A stretch of DNA of 10,237 nt, taken from assembly GCA_007133995.1 (NCBI GenBank), contig SLLP01000053.1:1-10237 (forward strand), read 5' to 3'. Below the pieces are notes generated by a model. It searched no databases. It was not told the DNA's origin and saw only the letters and a program-made list of their open reading frames with translations. The stretch comes from Balneolales bacterium. GTDB lineage: Bacteria > Bacteroidota > Rhodothermia > Balneolales > Natronogracilivirgulaceae. Below are positions 6,863 through 10,237 of the stretch, piece by piece; the first letter of the stretch is position 1; every line of letters starts with the position of its first letter. A program made the position numbers and the translations under genes.

Positions 6863-7309
6863 ATGAAAAAATATTCAAGGATTTTGTTTTTTATGGTCTT
6901 GATGCCGGTACTGCTTTCAAACTGCACGGAAGATCGGCTCATACGCCTGGAGCCCGTTGCCGGATTACAGCTGGGGATAAAAGATCATCAAGTGGATCTT
7001 TTCAAGGGGCTTGATGATCATCGCGTCATGGAGTACCCGGATCAGTTTGAAGGCACGGTAGAGGTGTACACAAATGAGAGATTGAACCGCACGGCAACGG
7101 TTCCGTTTGTACTGATGGAGCATTACTTCTACGAAGCGGCATCCGGTCTGGAGGTGCCTGTCGAAACACCATTGTATCTTCGGGTGATGGCAGTGATCAA
7201 TGATGAGTACCTGGAGGGATTCAGCGAGGAGATCTTGATTGAGCAGGGGGCGGATCCGTATCTGATCTATGTGGATCTATATCCGCCAGGCGAATTTGAA
7301 AATTGGTAG
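6863..7309 (+). CDS. small putative lipoprotein, unknown function
   Basis: From the ATG at 6863 the protein has 148 residues: a basic start (MKKYSR), a hydrophobic segment, and a lipobox-like LLSNC with the lipidated cysteine at residue 21. Asn at -1 is unusual. An earlier ATG at 6827 touches the upstream TAA (TAAATG) and would add 12 residues; I prefer 6863 because it gives a normal lipoprotein signal, although neither start has a clear ribosome site. The mature part is acidic and rich in beta-forming residues, ending in a Pro/Glu/Trp tail. A single small beta-sandwich domain is likely but no family is recognised. It probably works in the envelope with the beta-barrel encoded just upstream. 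Confidence 0.65.
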   Translation: MKKYSRILFFMVLMPVLLSNCTEDRLIRLEPVAGLQLGIKDHQVDLFKGLDDHRVMEYPDQFEGTVEVYTNERLNRTATVPFVLMEHYFYEAASGLEVPVETPLYLRVMAVINDEYLEGFSEEILIEQGADPYLIYVDLYPPGEFENW

Positions 7310-7376
7310 CCGAATCAATAATCCGTGCTATAAAGTCGAGTTTTGAATAGTGGATAGCATGAGATGGAGCCACCAT

Positions 7377-7419
7377 TGAATGACCGGGCCCCGTTCCGCA
7401 AGTGCCCGGTCTGAATTCA
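7377..7419. terminator. inverted repeat between convergent genes, likely bidirectional terminator
   Basis: GACCGGGC (7382-7389) pairs perfectly with GCCCGGTC (7404-7411) around a 14-base loop. Past a 3-base bulge, TGAAT (7377-7381) pairs with ATTCA (7415-7419). It lies between the stops of the + strand lipoprotein and the - strand methyltransferase. There is no T run on either strand, so termination may rely on another factor. Confidence 0.5.
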
Positions 7420-7455
7420 TGGCTGCTGCTTTGGTGTCTCTGTCGGAAAGCTTTT

Positions 7456-8277
7456 CTAATCCCGGGATATTGCTCTTGCCACTACAAATTCGCCGGGTAT
7501 CTGGTAGCCGCTTCCGTTTCTGAATAGCGCAATGGAGTCCAGATATTCCCTGTGTGCCTCATCCCGGGTTTCTTCGTCAAATTTATCATAGGCCAGGGCA
7601 ACCGGACCGCCGGAAAAAGCTGCCATGACAACATGTTCCGGATTTTTAAAATGCAATTTCACTTTGAACCGATCGACGTCGATATTCTTAAAACCGGCCT
7701 CTTTTAAGCTGTTTTCGAGGGTGCCACCGGTCCCCTGCTGAAAGAACATCGGGCACACATCCGATGCAACCCGCTTATCCACAATCGGGAAGATGTCCGC
7801 CCAGCCGCAGTTTTTTCGTTCTCCCCAAATGGCGACGGCACCCCGGCCACCGGGCTTGAGCACCCGGTGCATCTCCTTCAATGATTCCAGGGGGTCGGGT
7901 ACATACATCAGCCCCAAACCGCAAACGGCGGCATCGAAGCCGTTTGCATCAAGTTTCAGCTGTTCCGCATCCATTCTCTGAAAAGTTGCATTATGGATAC
8001 GCAATTCATTGGCAGCCGATTTGGCATATTCTACCATATCTTCCGAAATATCGGTGGCAAGCACCTCACCATCCGGTTCTACGGCTTTGGCTATGCGAAA
8101 TGTGACCAGGCCTGTCCCGCATGCTGTTTCAATCACCCTTTCGCCTGGCTTAAGTTCAGCCATATCCATCAGCCTGTCCTGGGCCGGTTTCAGCTGGGCT
8201 TGCCAGGAGGCATTGTAGTATTCAGCGGCCTTGTTCCAGCCGTATCGTTGAACGCGTCTTTGCAATTCGGGTTTCAT
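7456..8277 (-). CDS. class I SAM-dependent methyltransferase
   Basis: The protein has 273 residues with the full Rossmann-type methyltransferase order: motif I ETACGTG (50-56), the acidic end of strand 2 ATDIS (D76), MDAEQL (D103), FDAAVCGLGLMYVPD (114-128), and LKPGGR (140-145). It is closest in style to the UbiE/COQ5-like group that modifies small molecules, but the substrate cannot be read from the sequence. The C-terminal third, with AFSGGPVALAYDKF, is probably the substrate-binding part. Its ATG overlaps the TGA of the OsmC-like gene as ATGA, so the two proteins are made together. Confidence 0.9.
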   Translation of the reverse strand: MKPELQRRVQRYGWNKAAEYYNASWQAQLKPAQDRLMDMAELKPGERVIETACGTGLVTFRIAKAVEPDGEVLATDISEDMVEYAKSAANELRIHNATFQRMDAEQLKLDANGFDAAVCGLGLMYVPDPLESLKEMHRVLKPGGRGAVAIWGERKNCGWADIFPIVDKRVASDVCPMFFQQGTGGTLENSLKEAGFKNIDVDRFKVKLHFKNPEHVVMAAFSGGPVALAYDKFDEETRDEAHREYLDSIALFRNGSGYQIPGEFVVARAISRD

Positions 8278-8810
8278 AGAGCAATCTCTTCTTTTGAATC
8301 CGGATTTGTAATTTTGATATCCCGTCTGACGGGTAGGGCCCGTTTGAAGTCATCCAGCACCGGGCTGTGCTGCTCGGTTATTTCGATGATTTTGGTTATT
8401 TCACTTTCATCGGCCGGACTCTCAATGTGTACCTTGTACCTCAGTTCCTTGAAGCCAGGCGGACGGTCATCAATGCCCAGGATCCCGCGGGCATCCATAT
8501 CCGATTCCACGTCCACTTCGATCTTATTGATGGGCACATCTGCCAGGGCGGCCTGCTGCGAATAACCAATGGCCAGGCAGCTTCCGAGAGCGCCCCGCTC
8601 CAAAATGCCCGGTCCAGGTCCGGCATCATTGCCGCCTTCTGCTTTTCCTATGTCCACCTTGAACTTCCAGTGCTTGTGCTCCACTTCACAAGTCGTTCCA
8701 TCCTGAAGCCGCACTTTTGTCACTGCCGTGCTTTTACCCATTTCCGGGCGCAGATTGACGGCCTTACGGTTTCGTTCGAATGCATTCTTGATTGCTGTTG
8801 GATTGGCCAT
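8274..8810 (-). CDS. OsmC-like protein with one catalytic cysteine missing
   Basis: The protein has 178 residues. OsmC/Ohr proteins reduce organic hydroperoxides with two cysteines. Here the first is present in ALGSCLA (C78), and the PGPGILERGALGSC context fits the family. The usual second cysteine, in the late helix, is replaced: EQHSPV has Ser149 where Cys-Pro is expected. Cys41 lies elsewhere and is not an obvious substitute. The start is firm: ATG at 8810 with CAGGAG 9 bases ahead. It is the first gene of the pair with the methyltransferase. A binding or other thiol role rather than classic peroxidase activity is inference. Confidence 0.85.
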   Translation of the reverse strand: MANPTAIKNAFERNRKAVNLRPEMGKSTAVTKVRLQDGTTCEVEHKHWKFKVDIGKAEGGNDAGPGPGILERGALGSCLAIGYSQQAALADVPINKIEVDVESDMDARGILGIDDRPPGFKELRYKVHIESPADESEITKIIEITEQHSPVLDDFKRALPVRRDIKITNPDSKEEIAL

Positions 8811-8819
8811 ATGATCAGA

Positions 8820-8825
8820 CTCCTG
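8820..8825 (-). promoter_or_regulatory. Shine-Dalgarno site of the OsmC-like gene
   Basis: CAGGAG lies 9 bases before the ATG at 8810 and supports that start. Confidence 0.65.
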
Positions 8826-8875
8826 AATTATGATTGATTACCCAGAGTTTAAGTTGGATTTTCCTATGGGTGTTT

Positions 8876-8904
8876 TTTTTAGTCCGGTTATCTGCTATTA
8901 TCAA
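8876..8904 (-). promoter_or_regulatory. candidate promoter for the OsmC-methyltransferase pair
   Basis: On the - strand, TTGATA (8904-8899) and TAAAAA (8881-8876) are 17 bp apart. The -35 matches at five of six positions and overlaps the stop codon of the TPR gene; the -10 matches at four. No terminator hairpin is seen after the TPR gene, so read-through is also possible. Confidence 0.3.
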
Positions 8905-10237
8905 TTTGTATTATGCATGTTCATTAAATAACTGGTTACCTGATCCAGCTCCGGTCTATCACTTTCTTCAGGTATGGTTATTTCGGACAGTTTGGAAAAC
9001 CAGGTTTCAGCCTGCTCCTTGTTGCCTGCCATCTCTGAGGCAATACCTGCCCCATAGAGGCTGTTGAATCGATTAGGTGATATTTCCAGGGCCTTTTCAT
9101 ATGCTTTTATCGCTTTTTCCGGTTTTTCATGGATCAGCAGCATATCACCCAAAAGCTCACGTGCCGGCAGGACGTCACTTGGAGTTACCGGGTGCTTGTC
9201 AACCGAGTCTTCCAGATCGGCCGCTTCCCGCATCAGATTCAGAGCTGGTTCGCTGTGGCCTTCCTCATGCGCTATCCAGGCTTCAACAGTTTTTCGCTGC
9301 ACGTTGACCAGAAGCGCCCAGTAATCCTCTCCGTTATCAAGCGTTTGCTGATGAAGGTCTTTGAGGGTATTGACCGCATCAAGGGCTGACTCCAGATCAC
9401 CTGTCCTGGCCGCGCCCATTCCCCGGGCCCAGTACGAGATGGCTTCATATTGAGGAAAATCGTCCCAGGGATAGTCACTGTGGATGCGCGGATCCAATTG
9501 TGCCGCCTCCTTCCACTTCCGGCGTTCCAGATAGTAGCGTGCATGGCCTGCGGCAACACCATAGGCTGCGCCGAAATGCGGCTGATAGTTATCGACCGAA
9601 AGCAATTCGTCAAGCACTTGTGCCGCTTTGTCGTCCAGCCCTTTTTGCAGGTAAGCGTACATCATGTAGTCAAGTGCATGAGCATGGTGCATGGATGTGT
9701 ATTCGCCAACCGGTTGTCGGAGTGCCGCGTCGGCCGAGCGCCGGTTCCAGTCAATGGTTTCGGGCCAGCTGCCGATCCGGACGAAGATGTGGCTCGGCAT
9801 ATGCAGGGCATGAGGGACGTCCGGTGCCAGCTTGTCGTATTCATGCGCTATATCAACGGCTTTTTCTGCCAGAACGGGATTGTCATAGGCGTGTATGATA
9901 TAGTGGAACAAACCCGGGTGCTCCGGGGCATAATCAAACAGCTCTTCCAGCAGTGCTCCGGCTTTGCGCTGATTGCTGTAGGTGTCGTCATCCGGTGGAG
10001 CGGTAGCCAGCAGGGACAGTCCGTAAAAAGCGCCGGCATCCACGTCATCCGGATAGGTGCGGAACAATTCCTCCAGCGATTGCTCCCAGGTCTTGAGGCC
10101 TTGCCGGTAGCCGGACTCCCGGGTGGTTTCATAATATGCTTTCAGGGCACGAATGTGGTCGTGTTCCCGGGTGGATGGGTCCCCGACAGATGCCGCTTTC
10201 CTGATGGCCTGCCACCCTTTTTCAAACTGCTGCTCAC
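8901..10237 (-). CDS. TPR-repeat protein with conserved histidine clusters (5' end outside window)
   Basis: The frame is open from the right edge to TGA at 8901-8903, about 444 residues; the true start lies beyond 10237. Helical pairs of TPR type run through the whole length, with a clear late copy (KAIKAYEKALEISPN). The N-terminal part has blocks characteristic of one large uncharacterised bacterial TPR family: FHYIIHAYDNP, then HALHMPSHIFVRIG, then MHHAHALDYMMYAYLQ. The regular histidines (about 9678-9905) are a family trait, so they may bind metal or a ligand; this is inference. TPR proteins act as protein-binding scaffolds. It lies upstream of the OsmC gene on the same strand, about 90 bp away. 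Confidence 0.85.
   Translation of the reverse strand, partial: EQQFEKGWQAIRKAASVGDPSTREHDHIRALKAYYETTRESGYRQGLKTWEQSLEELFRTYPDDVDAGAFYGLSLLATAPPDDDTYSNQRKAGALLEELFDYAPEHPGLFHYIIHAYDNPVLAEKAVDIAHEYDKLAPDVPHALHMPSHIFVRIGSWPETIDWNRRSADAALRQPVGEYTSMHHAHALDYMMYAYLQKGLDDKAAQVLDELLSVDNYQPHFGAAYGVAAGHARYYLERRKWKEAAQLDPRIHSDYPWDDFPQYEAISYWARGMGAARTGDLESALDAVNTLKDLHQQTLDNGEDYWALLVNVQRKTVEAWIAHEEGHSEPALNLMREAADLEDSVDKHPVTPSDVLPARELLGDMLLIHEKPEKAIKAYEKALEISPNRFNSLYGAGIASEMAGNKEQAETWFSKLSEITIPEESDRPELDQVTSYLMNMHNTN

Noticed and set aside
7993..8565. 190-codon + strand frame across the methyltransferase/OsmC junction
   Set aside because: It is antisense to two well-supported, coupled genes and has no protein features of its own.

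Overview
The window most likely comes from a Gram-negative bacterium of the Bacteroidota/Balneolota/Rhodothermota type. Three things point there: an outer-membrane beta-barrel next to a small lipoprotein, a small His-rich exported membrane protein with an HPGHG motif, and moderate base composition with strong Shine-Dalgarno sites at only some genes. This placement is inference; no marker gene or RNA gene is present.

Layout. Positions 1-185 hold the C-terminal end of a + strand gene whose tail is an alternating-glycine tandem repeat. From 203 to 5082 everything is on the - strand. Reading in the direction of transcription, there is a 460-residue soluble protein with internal repeats (5082-3700), a 582-residue DnaJ-type zinc-finger protein with a C-terminal membrane domain (3684-1936), a TM2-like membrane protein (1939-1334, ATGA overlap with the previous stop), a stand-alone B3/B4 (PheRS-beta editing-like) protein (about 1300-632), and, after a 198-bp gap with its own candidate promoter, the small His-rich membrane protein (433-203). 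A 679-bp low-gene region (5083-5761) contains one plausible decayed coding fragment on the - strand. Two + strand genes follow: a beta-barrel outer-membrane protein (5762-6826) and a short lipoprotein (about 6863-7309). They end at a perfect 8-bp GC-rich inverted repeat with an outer stem. The rest is on the - strand: a coupled OsmC-like protein and SAM methyltransferase (8810-7456), preceded upstream by a large TPR protein that runs off the right edge (8901-10237).

How the genes may work together. The most interesting unit is the tight three-gene cluster 5082-1334. Gaps or overlaps are only a few bases, it joins a cytosolic repeat protein to two membrane proteins, and the zinc-finger protein has eight CxxC pairs at an exact 11-residue period but no J domain. 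I cannot assign a pathway; a membrane-anchored, chaperone-like or scaffold complex is the simplest reading. The OsmC/methyltransferase pair looks like a small detoxification or stress unit, with the second OsmC cysteine replaced by serine. The beta-barrel and lipoprotein look like a co-expressed envelope pair. No mobile element, CRISPR array, tRNA or rRNA was seen.
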